13,814 nt of DNA from Gammaproteobacteria bacterium (GCA_013214885.1 JABSRS010000050.1:1-13814), one strand, 5' to 3'; positions 1-8,219 are shown, counted from the stretch's first letter. Notes: generated by a model not told the origin, from the sequence alone. Made by a program: numbers and translations.

Positions 1-21
1 ATTGCATAAACAGTGATTTAA

Positions 22-50
22 TTGACCAGAAATAAGAACTGGGCTAAGGT
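22..50 (+). promoter_or_regulatory. Candidate sigma-70 promoter for the xseB-ispA-dxs operon
   Basis: A TTGACC box at 22-27 lies 17 bases before TAAGGT at 45-50. The -35 matches consensus at five of six positions; the -10 keeps only the most conserved T, A and final T. It would start transcription near 57, about 25 bases before the xseB start. The assignment is by pattern only, and a start further upstream, outside the window, is possible. Confidence 0.4.
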
Positions 51-80
51 TGCGCCAAATAGCGTAAGAGATAAAAAATC

Positions 81-323
81 ATGGCCACTAAAAAAATCAG
101 CAACTTAAGTTTTGAAGCCACCATTGAAGAGCTTGAGGTTATCGTTAATCAATTAGAGCAAGGTGACTTGCCACTTGATAAAGCATTGTCACAATTCGAA
201 CGTGGTATAGGCTTAGCCAGAAGTGGTCAAGACAAACTGCAAGGCGCGCAGCAAAAAGTTGATATTTTGATGGCTAATGGCACCGATAGTCAGCTGCAAT
301 CATTTGAGCAACAGGAAGACTAG
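81..323 (+). CDS. xseB: Exodeoxyribonuclease VII small subunit
   Basis: Small subunit of exonuclease VII, which with several copies bound to XseA degrades single-stranded DNA to short oligonucleotides in the cytoplasm. The 80-residue length equals that of E. coli XseB. The typical helical-hairpin core is visible: FEATIEELEVIVNQLEQGDL at residues 11-30, then the second helix with FERGIGLARSGQDKL. It is acidic and has no membrane segment. The ATG at 81 follows a purine-rich AAGAG at 66-70. Its TAG stop shares one base with the GTG of ispA, so the two are probably translationally coupled, as in the conserved xseB-ispA-dxs arrangement of gammaproteobacteria. Confidence 0.96.
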   Translation: MATKKISNLSFEATIEELEVIVNQLEQGDLPLDKALSQFERGIGLARSGQDKLQGAQQKVDILMANGTDSQLQSFEQQED

Positions 324-1198
324 TGGATTTAACGCAACTACCGCATTATCAGCAACGAATTAATGATTTTCTCAGCCAGCAACTATCGAATATCCCCGTT
401 AACGATCAACGCTTACATCAAGCCATGGAATACGGTTTATTATTGGGTGGCAAGAGAGTTCGCCCCTTTTTAGTTTATGCTGTTGGTGAAATGCTTAGTG
501 CGCCATTATCTCAACTTGATCACGGCGCCGGCAGCGTTGAAGCGATTCATGCTTACTCATTAATTCACGATGACTTACCTGCGATGGATAATGATGATTT
601 ACGCCGCGGGCAGCCAACCTGCCATATTCAATTTGATCATGCTACCGCCATTCTTGCGGGTGATGCACTGCAAACGTTTGCTTTTGAATTACTTGCTGAT
701 GCCCCGCTGCCAGCAACAGACAAAATAAAGTTAATTCAACTACTTGCAAGGTCTAGTGGTTACCAAGGAATGTGTGGCGGCCAAGCATTAGATATTGCTG
801 CGACCGATAACCAAGTCGATTTAGCCCATTTACAGCAGATCCATCATTACAAAACAGGCGCGCTAATTCATGCAGCGGTTGAGATTGGCGCAATTATTGG
901 CCAAGCTAACGACCTCGAACTTAAACTATTAAGGCAGTTTTCAGCGGCCATTGGTTTAGCATTTCAAGTGCAAGATGATATTTTAGATGTCATTGGTGAT
1001 ACTAAAACCTTAGGAAAACCACAAGGTTCCGACATTGAATTAAACAAAAGTACCTATCCTGCCCTGCTTGGTTTAAAGCAAGCACAAAGCAAAGCACAAC
1101 AATTAATTGACGATGCTCTTCACGCTTTGGACGCTTTGCCTTACAATAGCCAGCAATTAAAAGATTTTTCACGTTATATAATTACGCGAAATCGATAA
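323..1198 (+). CDS. ispA: Farnesyl diphosphate synthase (geranyltranstransferase)
   Basis: Short-chain trans-prenyltransferase that condenses isopentenyl diphosphate with dimethylallyl and then geranyl diphosphate to give farnesyl diphosphate, the precursor of undecaprenyl phosphate and quinone side chains. The first aspartate-rich motif DDLPAMD is at residues 83-89 and the second, DDILD, at 218-222. GGKRVRP at 42-48 and YKTGAL at 176-181 are also typical. The 291 residues compare with 299 in E. coli. The start is a GTG at 323 inside the TAGTG overlap with xseB; no better start lies before the conserved LGGKRVRP block. Product and neighbour dxs act in the same pathway. Confidence 0.97.
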   Translation: MDLTQLPHYQQRINDFLSQQLSNIPVNDQRLHQAMEYGLLLGGKRVRPFLVYAVGEMLSAPLSQLDHGAGSVEAIHAYSLIHDDLPAMDNDDLRRGQPTCHIQFDHATAILAGDALQTFAFELLADAPLPATDKIKLIQLLARSSGYQGMCGGQALDIAATDNQVDLAHLQQIHHYKTGALIHAAVEIGAIIGQANDLELKLLRQFSAAIGLAFQVQDDILDVIGDTKTLGKPQGSDIELNKSTYPALLGLKQAQSKAQQLIDDALHALDALPYNSQQLKDFSRYIITRNR

Positions 1199-1219
1199 CA
1201 ACCAACAGTAAAGAGTCAT

Positions 1220-3088
1220 ATGAGCGTAGATATCTCACAATTTCCATTACTTGCATTAGCAAGTACTCCAGAAGAGTTACGCCAACTGCCAACGGCCAAC
1301 TTAACAGAACTGTGCGATCAGTTGAGAGCGTTCTTATTAAAATCGGTCAGTCGATCAAGTGGCCACCTAGCCTCTGGCTTAGGCACTGTCGAATTAACCG
1401 TTGCTTTACACTATGTTTATAATACCCCCGTTGACCGGATTATCTGGGATGTCGGTCATCAGGCCTACCCCCATAAAATATTGACGGGTCGTCGTGACAA
1501 AATGCATACCATTCGGCAAAAAGACGGGCTCCACCCATTTCCTAATCGCAATGAAAGCGAATATGACACCTTTACGGTTGGTCACTCAGGAACCTCAATC
1601 AGTGCCGCTTTAGGCATGGCGATCGCCGCCGAAAAAGAGCAAGAAAACCGCAAAGTAGTGGCGGTAATTGGCGATGGCGCAATTACTGGTGGTATGGCAT
1701 TTGAAGCGATGAATCATGCTGGTTCGCTCGATAAAGACATGTTAATCGTGTTAAACGATAATGAGATGTCGATTTCTGAAAATGTTGGGGCATTAAATAA
1801 CCATCTCGCAAAATTGCTTACTGGTCCCCTTTACACCTCGATTCGTGAAGGGGGTAAAAAACTACTTTCTGGCGTGCCGAGCATTAAAGAATTAGCCAAG
1901 CGTTCAGAAGAACACCTAAAAGGCATGGTCGTGCCAGGTACCTTGTTTGAAGAGTTTGGCTTTAATTATATCGGCCCAATTGATGGTCATGATGTTAATG
2001 CTCTCATTGGAACTCTGAGTAACATGCGCAATCTCAAAGGACCACAAATCCTCCATGTTATGACCAAGAAAGGCAAAGGGTACACTCCCGCCGAACAAGA
2101 TCCAATTGGCTATCACGGCGTGCCAAAATTTGATCCTAATGAAACGACGTTGCCGTCAAGCAAAGGTGCAATTACTTTTTCGGGTGTCTTTGGCCAATGG
2201 CTGTGTGACATGGCCGGTGACGATTCAAAATTAATGGCAATCACTCCTGCCATGCGTGAAGGCTCTGGAATGGTTGAGTTCTCTCAGCGTTTCCCTGAGC
2301 AATACTTTGATGCCGCCATTGCCGAACAACATGCCATAACGTTAGGTGCAGGGATGGCCTGTGACGGCCTTAAACCTGTAGTAGCAATTTATTCGACCTT
2401 TTTACAACGTGGCTATGATCAATTGATCCACGATGTCGCAATCCCAAATCTCGATGTCCTGTTTGCGATTGACCGTGGTGGTTTAGTCGGAGCCGATGGT
2501 GAGACTCATCAAGGGGCGTTTGATTTAAGTTTTCTTAACTGCATTCCAAATATGGTGGTGATGGCACCGTCAGATGAAAACGAATGTCGCCAAATGCTTT
2601 ACACTGGTTATCATTACCAAGGCCCTGCTGCGGTGCGCTACCCACGAGGCTCAGCTTGTGGTGCCACCATTGAACCAGTAATGACTGAACTTGAAATTGG
2701 CAAAGCCGTGTTAAAACGTAGTTCAGCTGCGGGTAAACTAGCGATCCTAAATTTTGGCACCTTATTACCTCAAGCAATGGACGCTGCAGAGCAACTTGAT
2801 GCTACCGTGATCGACATGCGTTTTATCAAGCCATTCGACCAAGCAATGGTGCAGCAAATGGCTAATCAACATGATGTATTAGTCACGCTGGAAGAAAATG
2901 CCATTATTGGCGGAGCTGGTAGTACGATTAGCCAATACGTGATGAATAACCGCCTTGATGCCGCCGTCCTAAATATCGGGCTGCCAGATCATTTTATCAG
3001 ACAAGGTACTCAGCTTGAGCAGCAACATCAACTTGGCCTCGATTGCCAGGGCATTGTTGACAAAATTAACCAGTTTATTAATATCTAA
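1220..3088 (+). CDS. dxs: 1-deoxy-D-xylulose-5-phosphate synthase
   Basis: Thiamine diphosphate enzyme that condenses pyruvate with glyceraldehyde 3-phosphate to DXP, the entry and usual flux-controlling step of the MEP isoprenoid pathway; DXP also feeds thiamine and pyridoxal synthesis. The 622 residues match the family length (620 in E. coli). Visible signatures are the active-site histidines in SGHLASGLG (49) and [10 protein letters not shown] (80), the ThDP and Mg motif beginning GDGAITGG at 151 and continuing to NDN at 179-181, and the catalytic glutamate in AIAEQHA (about 369). A transketolase-like C-terminal domain follows. AAGAG at 1211-1215 precedes the ATG. It sits 21 bases after ispA, in the same operon. 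Confidence 0.98.
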   Translation: MSVDISQFPLLALASTPEELRQLPTANLTELCDQLRAFLLKSVSRSSGHLASGLGTVELTVALHYVYNTPVDRIIWDVGHQAYPHKILTGRRDKMHTIRQKDGLHPFPNRNESEYDTFTVGHSGTSISAALGMAIAAEKEQENRKVVAVIGDGAITGGMAFEAMNHAGSLDKDMLIVLNDNEMSISENVGALNNHLAKLLTGPLYTSIREGGKKLLSGVPSIKELAKRSEEHLKGMVVPGTLFEEFGFNYIGPIDGHDVNALIGTLSNMRNLKGPQILHVMTKKGKGYTPAEQDPIGYHGVPKFDPNETTLPSSKGAITFSGVFGQWLCDMAGDDSKLMAITPAMREGSGMVEFSQRFPEQYFDAAIAEQHAITLGAGMACDGLKPVVAIYSTFLQRGYDQLIHDVAIPNLDVLFAIDRGGLVGADGETHQGAFDLSFLNCIPNMVVMAPSDENECRQMLYTGYHYQGPAAVRYPRGSACGATIEPVMTELEIGKAVLKRSSAAGKLAILNFGTLLPQAMDAAEQLDATVIDMRFIKPFDQAMVQQMANQHDVLVTLEENAIIGGAGSTISQYVMNNRLDAAVLNIGLPDHFIRQGTQLEQQHQLGLDCQGIVDKINQFINI

Positions 3089-3097
3089 GGACTCCTA

Positions 3098-3949
3098 ATG
3101 TCAGACAAATTACGAGTTAAAGAACCAGCGACGCTTTTAAAATTTTTAAACGCTCAACTCAGCAGCTGGTCACGTAAAAAAATAAAACTACGACTGCAAA
3201 CAGGTTGTGTATTAGTCAATGACCAGCCAGTGACTCAACACGATCACCCGTTGGTTAATGGTGACAATATTGAAGTATTGGCCGCGCCGAAGAATATTAG
3301 CAAGGGCAATGTCAATCTTGAGATTGTTTATAACGATGGCGAGATTATCATTATTAACAAACCTGCAGGTTTGTTATCAGTAGCCACGGCTACCGAGAGT
3401 AAACGCCATGCGTTAGCACTGTTGCGTAATCAGCTTTCAAGTCCTGGCCACAACGTCAAACTTTGGCCCCTTCATCGTCTCGATCGTGATACTTCTGGGG
3501 TGTTAATGTTTGCAACCTCCCGTGAAATGCGTGAAGCCGTGATGGACAACTGGCCGCAAGCCAATAAGATCTATCTTGCAGTGGTCGAAGGCACACCAAA
3601 ACCTGCAAACGGTACCATTGATCAACCGTTGCGACTTGATGAGCGTGAATACAAGATGCACGTTGGTGAGCACCCGCAGGCGAAACATGCCGTTAGCCAC
3701 TATCAAACCAAGCAAACTGTTAATCAACGCTCGTTGGTTGAAGTAGCACTTGAGACGGGACGTCAACATCAAATTCGTGCCCATCTGGCCTGGCTAGGTA
3801 CCTCGGTTGTTGGTGATCCTCGTTATGGTAAAAAAGGACCACGAATGGGGCTGCATGCATTGAAATTAAATGTCACTCATCCTAAAACTGGCAAACGAAT
3901 TGAAGCGATGGCTCCAGCACCACATGACCTATTGGCTTTATTAAAATAA
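3098..3949 (+). CDS. RluA-family RNA pseudouridine synthase with S4-like N-terminus
   Basis: Predicted to isomerise specific uridines in rRNA or tRNA to pseudouridine. The catalytic motif HRLDRDTSGVL places the nucleophilic aspartate at residue 129. Residues about 11-61 look like an S4 RNA-binding domain (WSRKKIKLRLQTGCVLVND), and GRQHQIRAHL near the C-terminus is the usual family block. At 283 residues it is shorter than RluC or RluD (about 320) and longer than RluA, so I do not assign a target site. The AAGGA ribosome binding site at 3087-3091 overlaps the dxs TAA stop, with six bases to the ATG, so translation is probably linked to the isoprenoid operon. It ends convergently 23 bases from xerD. 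Confidence 0.9.
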   Translation: MSDKLRVKEPATLLKFLNAQLSSWSRKKIKLRLQTGCVLVNDQPVTQHDHPLVNGDNIEVLAAPKNISKGNVNLEIVYNDGEIIIINKPAGLLSVATATESKRHALALLRNQLSSPGHNVKLWPLHRLDRDTSGVLMFATSREMREAVMDNWPQANKIYLAVVEGTPKPANGTIDQPLRLDEREYKMHVGEHPQAKHAVSHYQTKQTVNQRSLVEVALETGRQHQIRAHLAWLGTSVVGDPRYGKKGPRMGLHALKLNVTHPKTGKRIEAMAPAPHDLLALLK

Positions 3950-3967
3950 TCAATCATCAATCATCAA

Positions 3968-4005
3968 CTGCATCAGCCACTGCGTGGGTGGTGTAATTGA
4001 TGCAG
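3968..4005. repeat. Inverted repeat over the 3' end of xerD
   Basis: CTGCATCA at 3968-3975 is the exact reverse complement of TGATGCAG at 3998-4005, with a 22-base interior that itself contains CCAC and GTGG. It covers the last codons of xerD in the convergent junction with the pseudouridine synthase gene. Neither side carries a T-run, so it is not a standard intrinsic terminator; it may act as an RNA 3' end stabiliser or be chance. Confidence 0.35.
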
Positions 4006-4893
4006 CTCTTGCAACCTTGCTTTAGCAACATGGGTGTAAATTTGAGTAGTCGACAAATCACTATGACCAAGTAATAGCTGCACCACTCGTAAATCAGCCC
4101 CAAAATTAACCAGATGAGTCGCAAAGGCATGCCTTAGTGTATGCGGCGAGATATCACCTTTAATCCCCGCAAGTTGGACGTAGTATTTAATTCGATACCA
4201 AAACGTTTGCCGAGTCATCTGCCGACCACGTCGACTTGGGAAAAGTACATCGCTCGATTGATTTAACAGTTGCGATCTTGCTTGGGCTAAATAAATTCTG
4301 ATTTGTTCAATCGCTTGCTCACCCATCGGGACCAAGCGATCTTTATTGCCCTTGCCCGTAACACGAATGACCCCTTGCTCGAGATTAATTTGTTCCAAAG
4401 TTAAAGACACCAGTTCACTGACTCTTAAGCCCGTGGCATAGAGTAATTCCAACATCGCCTTATCCCGACACTCAATGGGATCATCATCGTTGGGCGCAGC
4501 CAATAGGGCATCGACTTGCTCGATTGACAAACTGGTTGGTAATTTACGATCGAGCTTGGGGTTATCAACTAACACCATTGGGTTAACACTGATTAACTGT
4601 TGTTGTTGCAAATAACCATAAAATCGCCGTAACGACGAAATAATTCGAGCCGAGGTTGATTTGGCGCGCTTTAATTGGCGTAAGTATCCTTGATAAGCTG
4701 CAATATCTAACGAGGTTGCACTCTCGAGGGTGATTTGTTGTTGATTAAGCCATTGACAGTATTGGTTAAGATCACTGCGGTAGGCCGCCAAGGTATTCTC
4801 ACTTAGTCCTTGTTCAAGCCACAACATATCAAGAAATAACCCGAGGTTTTGGTCATCGACAACACCCGACTGCTGTTGGTGATTATTTTTCAA
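3973..4893 (-). CDS. xerD: Site-specific tyrosine recombinase XerD
   Basis: Partner of XerC in resolving chromosome dimers at dif, activated by FtsK at the division septum. The N-terminal SAM-like core-binding domain spans about residues 15-105. The catalytic domain shows the full set: R157 (TGLRVSEL), K181 (GKGNKDR), H251 and R254 (HTLRHAFATH), H277 (LLGHSDLSTTQIY) and the tyrosine nucleophile Y286. The C-terminal HQLHHPR tail resembles E. coli XerD rather than XerC. The start is a TTG at 4893 behind a close GGGAAG; a later ATG at residue 23 would cut into the first helix. It is divergent from fldB as in E. coli, but the usual downstream dsbC and recJ are absent. Confidence 0.96.
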   Translation of the reverse strand: MKNNHQQQSGVVDDQNLGLFLDMLWLEQGLSENTLAAYRSDLNQYCQWLNQQQITLESATSLDIAAYQGYLRQLKRAKSTSARIISSLRRFYGYLQQQQLISVNPMVLVDNPKLDRKLPTSLSIEQVDALLAAPNDDDPIECRDKAMLELLYATGLRVSELVSLTLEQINLEQGVIRVTGKGNKDRLVPMGEQAIEQIRIYLAQARSQLLNQSSDVLFPSRRGRQMTRQTFWYRIKYYVQLAGIKGDISPHTLRHAFATHLVNFGADLRVVQLLLGHSDLSTTQIYTHVAKARLQELHQLHHPRSG

Positions 4894-4925
4894 GGACTTC
4901 CCACTCGTTTACAATTAATAAAATG

Positions 4926-4956
4926 TTGGTCACAACTGACCCTCAAATGCTAAAAT
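4926..4956 (+). promoter_or_regulatory. Candidate extended -10 promoter for fldB with an overlapping inverted repeat
   Basis: TGCTAAAAT at 4948-4956 is an extended -10 element (TGn plus TAAAAT), with a weak TTGGTC at 4926-4931 and a long 19-base spacer. It would start transcripts near 4963, about 28 bases before the fldB ATG. Overlapping the -35 area is GGTCA-CAAC-TGACC at 4928-4941, an inverted repeat that could be an operator shared with the divergent xerD. The promoter is well supported by pattern; the operator is a guess. Confidence 0.5.
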
Positions 4957-4990
4957 AGCTTTTTTGTTAGATTTAATCGGATCACCATTG

Positions 4991-5512
4991 ATGAAAATTG
5001 GTTTATTTTACGGTTCAACGACCTGTTTTGGCGAAATGACCGCTGAAAAAATGCAACAGTTTCTAGGTCATGACACGGTCGATATCCATAATATCAAAGA
5101 GACTGAACTAGGTCGAATCAATGACTATGATTTACTTATTCTTGGTATTTCTACTTGGGATTATGGTGAATTACAAGAAGATTGGGAAGCAGTTTGGGAC
5201 CAATTAGACTCGATTGATTTAAGCAACAAAGTAATCGCCCTGTACGGACAAGGCGATCAAGAAGGCTATACCGACTGGTTTGTTGATGCGATGGGATTAC
5301 TCCATGACAAATTATTACCGCGGGGTGCCCAAGTTGTTGGTTACTGGCCAATTGAAGGTTATGATTTTGTAGCTTCCAAGGCACTAACGCCTGATAATAG
5401 TCACTTTGTTGGTTTGCCACTCGATGACGAATCGCAATTTGATCTGAGCGAACAGCGCATTAGCCAATGGCTAACCCAGATAATTGAAGAATACGCAGAA
5501 ATAAATAACTAG
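4991..5512 (+). CDS. fldB: Flavodoxin FldB
   Basis: Long-chain flavodoxin, an FMN-binding electron carrier of the cytoplasm. The start chosen is the ATG at 4991, giving 173 residues (E. coli FldB has 173) and beginning MKIGLFYGS; an in-frame TTG at 4964 would add nine residues ahead of the first beta strand and lies practically at the predicted transcript start. The FMN phosphate loop is GSTTCFGE (residues 8-15), with the flavin-stacking segments around STWDYGELQEDWE and YGQGDQEGYTDWF. The GSTTC loop, as in E. coli FldB, and the divergent position next to xerD both favour fldB over fldA. No metal or cysteine cluster is present. Confidence 0.93.
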   Translation: MKIGLFYGSTTCFGEMTAEKMQQFLGHDTVDIHNIKETELGRINDYDLLILGISTWDYGELQEDWEAVWDQLDSIDLSNKVIALYGQGDQEGYTDWFVDAMGLLHDKLLPRGAQVVGYWPIEGYDFVASKALTPDNSHFVGLPLDDESQFDLSEQRISQWLTQIIEEYAEINN

Positions 5513-5514
5513 AT

Positions 5515-5546
5515 ATACCACCTGAATTTTCAAGTAGCATGGGTAT
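5515..5546. repeat. Small inverted repeat after fldB
   Basis: ATACC at 5515-5519 pairs with GGTAT at 5542-5546, and the interior holds a second small palindrome, TGAATTTTCA. It begins three bases after the fldB stop. A T-run at 5556-5561 follows, but nine bases from the arm, so it makes a poor terminator. It may be a copy of a short dispersed palindromic unit, which a genome search would decide. Confidence 0.25.
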
Positions 5547-5594
5547 CAATCACAATTTTTTAAGAATTATCAGCCGCTGGCTATTTAAACTGGC

Positions 5595-5600
5595 TATAAT
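5595..5600 (+). promoter_or_regulatory. Candidate -10 element for srmB
   Basis: A perfect TATAAT at 5595-5600 lies 33 bases before the srmB ATG. No convincing -35 box stands 16-18 bases upstream, so it would need an activator or other contacts. It implies a short 5' leader of about 27 bases that contains AGGA at 5618-5621. Confidence 0.4.
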
Positions 5601-5633
5601 ACTGACCACAAATATTTAGGAATATCACCAACA

Positions 5634-6875
5634 ATGAGCTTTGCAGAATTAGACTTAGATCCATCACTAGTCCAGGCCCTCGACGAAATGGGCTACCTAT
5701 CACCAACGACTATTCAACGTGAGGCGATCCCTGCTGCAATGGATCAGCGTGATATTCTTGGTTGTGCCCCGACAGGAACTGGTAAAACCGCCGCATTTTT
5801 ATTACCAGCCATTCAGCATTTAATTGATTTCCCGAGAGTAAAGCCAGGGCCACCGCGTATTTTAATCATTACCCCGACGCGCGAGCTTGCCAATCAGGTA
5901 CATGAGTACTCAGTAAAATTAACCAAGCATACCGCACTGACTCCGATTGTAATTACCGGTGGTATTGACTACGAACTCCATGAAGAATTATTGGAGAAAA
6001 ACTCTGATATTTTAGTGGCGACCCCAGGTCGATTAATGGAGTTTATTGAGACTGAGCAACTTGATATGCGCAGTATCGAATTTTTAATTATCGATGAAGC
6101 CGACAGAATGCTCGACATGGGATTCATTAGTGAAATGGAAACCGTGGCCCACGAAGCTCGCTGGCGCAAGCAAACGATGCTTTATTCAGCAACACTCGAA
6201 GGCAAAGGTCTTGATCGTTTTGTGGCAACCGTATTAAATGATCCGATTCGCATTGACGCAGTACCACCGCGTAAAGAAAGTGCAAAAATAATCCAGTGGG
6301 TTCATATGGCGGACACGATTGGTCATAAGCAGGCATTGTTAATTAAATTACTTAAGAGTGGTGATTTAGAGCGAACTATCGTTTTTGTTAAAACCCGTGA
6401 ACGTCTGGCATCGTTAGTCGCAAAATTACAAAGTGTCGATATCAAGGTCTGTTACCTCCAAGGAAAAATGGCCCAAGAGCAACGTAATTTATCCCTTGAG
6501 CGATTTAAGTCTGGCGAGTTAAAGATTCTGGTTGCGACGGATATCGCCGCGCGCGGTTTAGATATTGATGATATTAGCCACGTGATTAACTACGACATGC
6601 CTTATACCTCAGATGTTTATTTACATCGTATTGGCCGAACTGGACGTGCTGGTAAAAAAGGCACAGCAATCTCGATTGTTGAAGCCCATGAAACCCGAAT
6701 TCTTGGTAAAATAGAACGCTATACAGATCAAAAATTAAAGCGACGCTTTGTTAAAGAGTTACGACCAAAACACAAAGAAGCCAAAGTAGCAGGCAAAAAG
6801 AAAAAACCAAAACTGACCGCTGGACAAAAGAAAGCTAAAGCGAAGAAACAGTCGAAGAAAAAATCAAAAAAATAA
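5634..6875 (+). CDS. srmB: ATP-dependent RNA helicase SrmB (DEAD-box)
   Basis: RNA helicase that acts early in assembly of the 50S ribosomal subunit, especially in the cold. Motif I is APTGTGKT at residues 45-52, Ia PTRELA, motif II DEAD at 154-157, motif III SAT at 185-187 and motif VI HRIGRTGR at 331-338. From about residue 375 the protein becomes a lysine-rich RNA-binding tail. At 413 residues it is a little shorter than E. coli SrmB (444), the difference being in the tail. The N-terminal FAELDLDPSLVQALDEMGY block and the GPPRILIITPTREL stretch match SrmB better than RhlB, RhlE or DeaD. Transcription appears to be monocistronic, with its own -10 and a strong terminator. Confidence 0.94.
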   Translation: MSFAELDLDPSLVQALDEMGYLSPTTIQREAIPAAMDQRDILGCAPTGTGKTAAFLLPAIQHLIDFPRVKPGPPRILIITPTRELANQVHEYSVKLTKHTALTPIVITGGIDYELHEELLEKNSDILVATPGRLMEFIETEQLDMRSIEFLIIDEADRMLDMGFISEMETVAHEARWRKQTMLYSATLEGKGLDRFVATVLNDPIRIDAVPPRKESAKIIQWVHMADTIGHKQALLIKLLKSGDLERTIVFVKTRERLASLVAKLQSVDIKVCYLQGKMAQEQRNLSLERFKSGELKILVATDIAARGLDIDDISHVINYDMPYTSDVYLHRIGRTGRAGKKGTAISIVEAHETRILGKIERYTDQKLKRRFVKELRPKHKEAKVAGKKKKPKLTAGQKKAKAKKQSKKKSKK

Positions 6876-6907
6876 GCAATTTATTGATTTAACACACTGA
6901 AATTGGT

Positions 6908-6938
6908 AAAGCCGTTCACTTAAGGTGAACGGCTTTTT
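6908..6938 (+). terminator. Intrinsic terminator of srmB
   Basis: AAAGCCGTTCAC at 6908-6919 pairs perfectly with GTGAACGGCTTT at 6925-6936 around a five-base loop, and the T-run continues to 6938. It lies 33 bases after the srmB stop. The A-run on the left arm means it could also stop transcription from the other side. Confidence 0.95.
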
Positions 6939-7032
6939 GGTGTCTGGACACAACTCATTACGCTTCATTGATAGTATCTTGACATCGCATTTGGTATTTT
7001 TAGACCATGCGTTATTAAATTTAGGATTTGGC

Positions 7033-7609
7033 ATGGCTGTTAAGCTAAAAGTGTAGTTCGAGTTCTACTCCCAGTAATTATTTTAGCAATTTGTATCATG
7101 ATTGCGATTACCATCACCTCAATGAAACAACAACCGAAAAAGAAAGAAGAGCCAGCATTGGCCCCATTGGTTGATGTGTTCGAAGTGAAATTAAAAAATC
7201 AGCCATTGCTGCTAACCTCTTATGGTGTCATTAGCCCTAAGCACCAAACCTCAATGATGGCAGAAGTTAGTGGCCGAATTGTGTCTTTAGATCCATTATT
7301 TGTTGCTGGGGGTAAGGTCAAAAAAGGCCAAGTACTCGCTCAGATTGATCCCAGTGATTATGAAGCAGCACTACTCGATGCCCAAGCCAGTTATTCTCGT
7401 GCCCAAGCAGCCTTGCTTGAAGAGCAAGCACGCGGCAAAGTCGCCGCCAAAGAATGGCGCGGTGCGACTTCAAGCTTGCCGCCTTAATTAATAAACGCCA
7501 AACGGATATTGGCCAGTTTGTCGCCATTGGCAGCTCATTAGGGCTAGTCTCTTCGATTAACACTGCCGAGATTAGATTACCAGTCAGCAGCAGTGGTTAT
7601 GCATTTTTA
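7033..7609 (+). pseudogene. Relic of an RND efflux membrane fusion (periplasmic adaptor) protein
   Basis: Remains of the adaptor of a tripartite RND efflux pump. The original start is the ATG at 7033, with AGGA at 7023-7026. After six codons the frame is lost at AAAA (7047-7050); one more A restores SVVRVLLPVIILAICIMI, the membrane anchor, which runs on into the open frame from 7098. Residues EVSGRIVSLDP and GGKVKKGQVLAQID are the first lipoyl half, and ALLDAQASYSRAQAALLEEQ is the first hairpin helix. At about 7480 the frame ends after SLPP and jumps to INKRQTDIGQFVAIGSSLG, the second lipoyl half, so the rest of the coiled-coil hairpin is deleted. TAEIRLPV, the start of the beta barrel, is then joined to RND pump sequence. 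Not functional as read. Confidence 0.85.
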
Positions 7610-7995
7610 AGCCAAGGGCTGGTTGGGATCGTTGCGCTCATTGGCGTGGTGGTGAATGATTCGTTAGTGATGGTCGATTATGTCAATCAAATGCGCGCTG
7701 CGGGTCACCCGATCAAAGTAGCAGTCGTTGAAGCCGGTTGTGCACGCTTTAGAGCGATAGTATTAACATCGTTGACTACTTTCTTTGGTTTAATCCCAAT
7801 CATGATGGAAACGAGCTTACAGGCGCAATTTTAATACCAATGGCGGCATCAATTGCCTTTGGCATCTTATTTTCGACCGTAATTACGCTATTTTTAGTGC
7901 CTTCGCTATACATTATTGGTGCCGATATTAGACGGCAACTGAGTCGATTGCGTAACCTTTATCGCAGTAATCCAGAGAGTACTCAAACAACATAG
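7610..7995 (+). pseudogene. Relic of an RND (HAE-type) efflux pump, C-terminal end only
   Basis: Only the last 130 or so residues of a pump of about 1030 remain. The stretch reads LVGIVALIGVVVNDSLVMVD, a family block of the C-terminal membrane half, followed by VVEAGCARFRAIVLTSLTTF and GLIPIMMETSLQAQF. There the frame breaks at TTTT (7829-7832); one extra T restores LIPMAASIAFGILFSTVITL and FLVPSLYIIGADI to a natural stop at 7993-7995. The upstream end is fused in frame to the adaptor relic, so roughly 3 kb, covering the pump's porter domain and most membrane helices, has been lost. The junction near 7610 carries no insertion sequence. The exact breakpoint within a few codons is uncertain. 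Confidence 0.85.
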
Positions 7996-8012
7996 TAAAA
8001 AAGGGATGCTAA

Positions 8013-8168
8013 ATACCACAATGCAAGTCAGTTAAGATATATGCCACCGATGAAGCGCGGAAACTCCCGTTCTTTATCGCCTTAAATTAGAAATTGGCCA
8101 ATGACAAAATCAGGGATGATTTTTTAGTATTTACCGCAGGGATGCGGATTAAATACGGTATTGAATAG
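8013..8168 (+). pseudogene. Possible decayed 3' end of an unidentified gene
   Basis: One frame reads 51 codons broken by a single TAG at 8088-8090. It gives ATDEARKLPFFIALN, then KLANDKIRDDFLVFTAGM and RIKYGIE, then a TAG at 8166-8168. The alternation of polar and hydrophobic residues would suit terminal beta strands of an outer-membrane protein, but I recognise no family and the stretch is short. It follows directly on the efflux relic, so it could be the tail of a further lost gene. Chance is a real alternative. Confidence 0.25.
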
Positions 8169-8219
8169 ACAATTTATCATTTAAGATCAGCGATAAATTA
8201 GCGGGTAGCCTTTCTTTTG

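Noticed and set aside
1916..2777. Antisense frames of 66-80 residues inside dxs
   Set aside because: They follow the codon pattern of dxs on the other strand, with no start signals and no recognisable protein features.
3950..3968. Short tandem ATCA-type repeats between the pseudouridine synthase gene and xerD
   Set aside because: It has only two to three low-complexity copies, too few to call an array or a protein-binding cluster.
6979..7006. A promoter for the efflux relic, TTGACA at 6979-6984
   Set aside because: The -35 is perfect, but the best -10 at 16 bases is TAGACC, a weak match, and the gene it would serve is dead.
7454..7834. A 126-residue frame that looks like a stand-alone membrane protein
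   Set aside because: It is an adaptor fragment fused to a pump fragment by deletion, with a frameshift at its end. The native pump sequence continues to 7995 in another frame.
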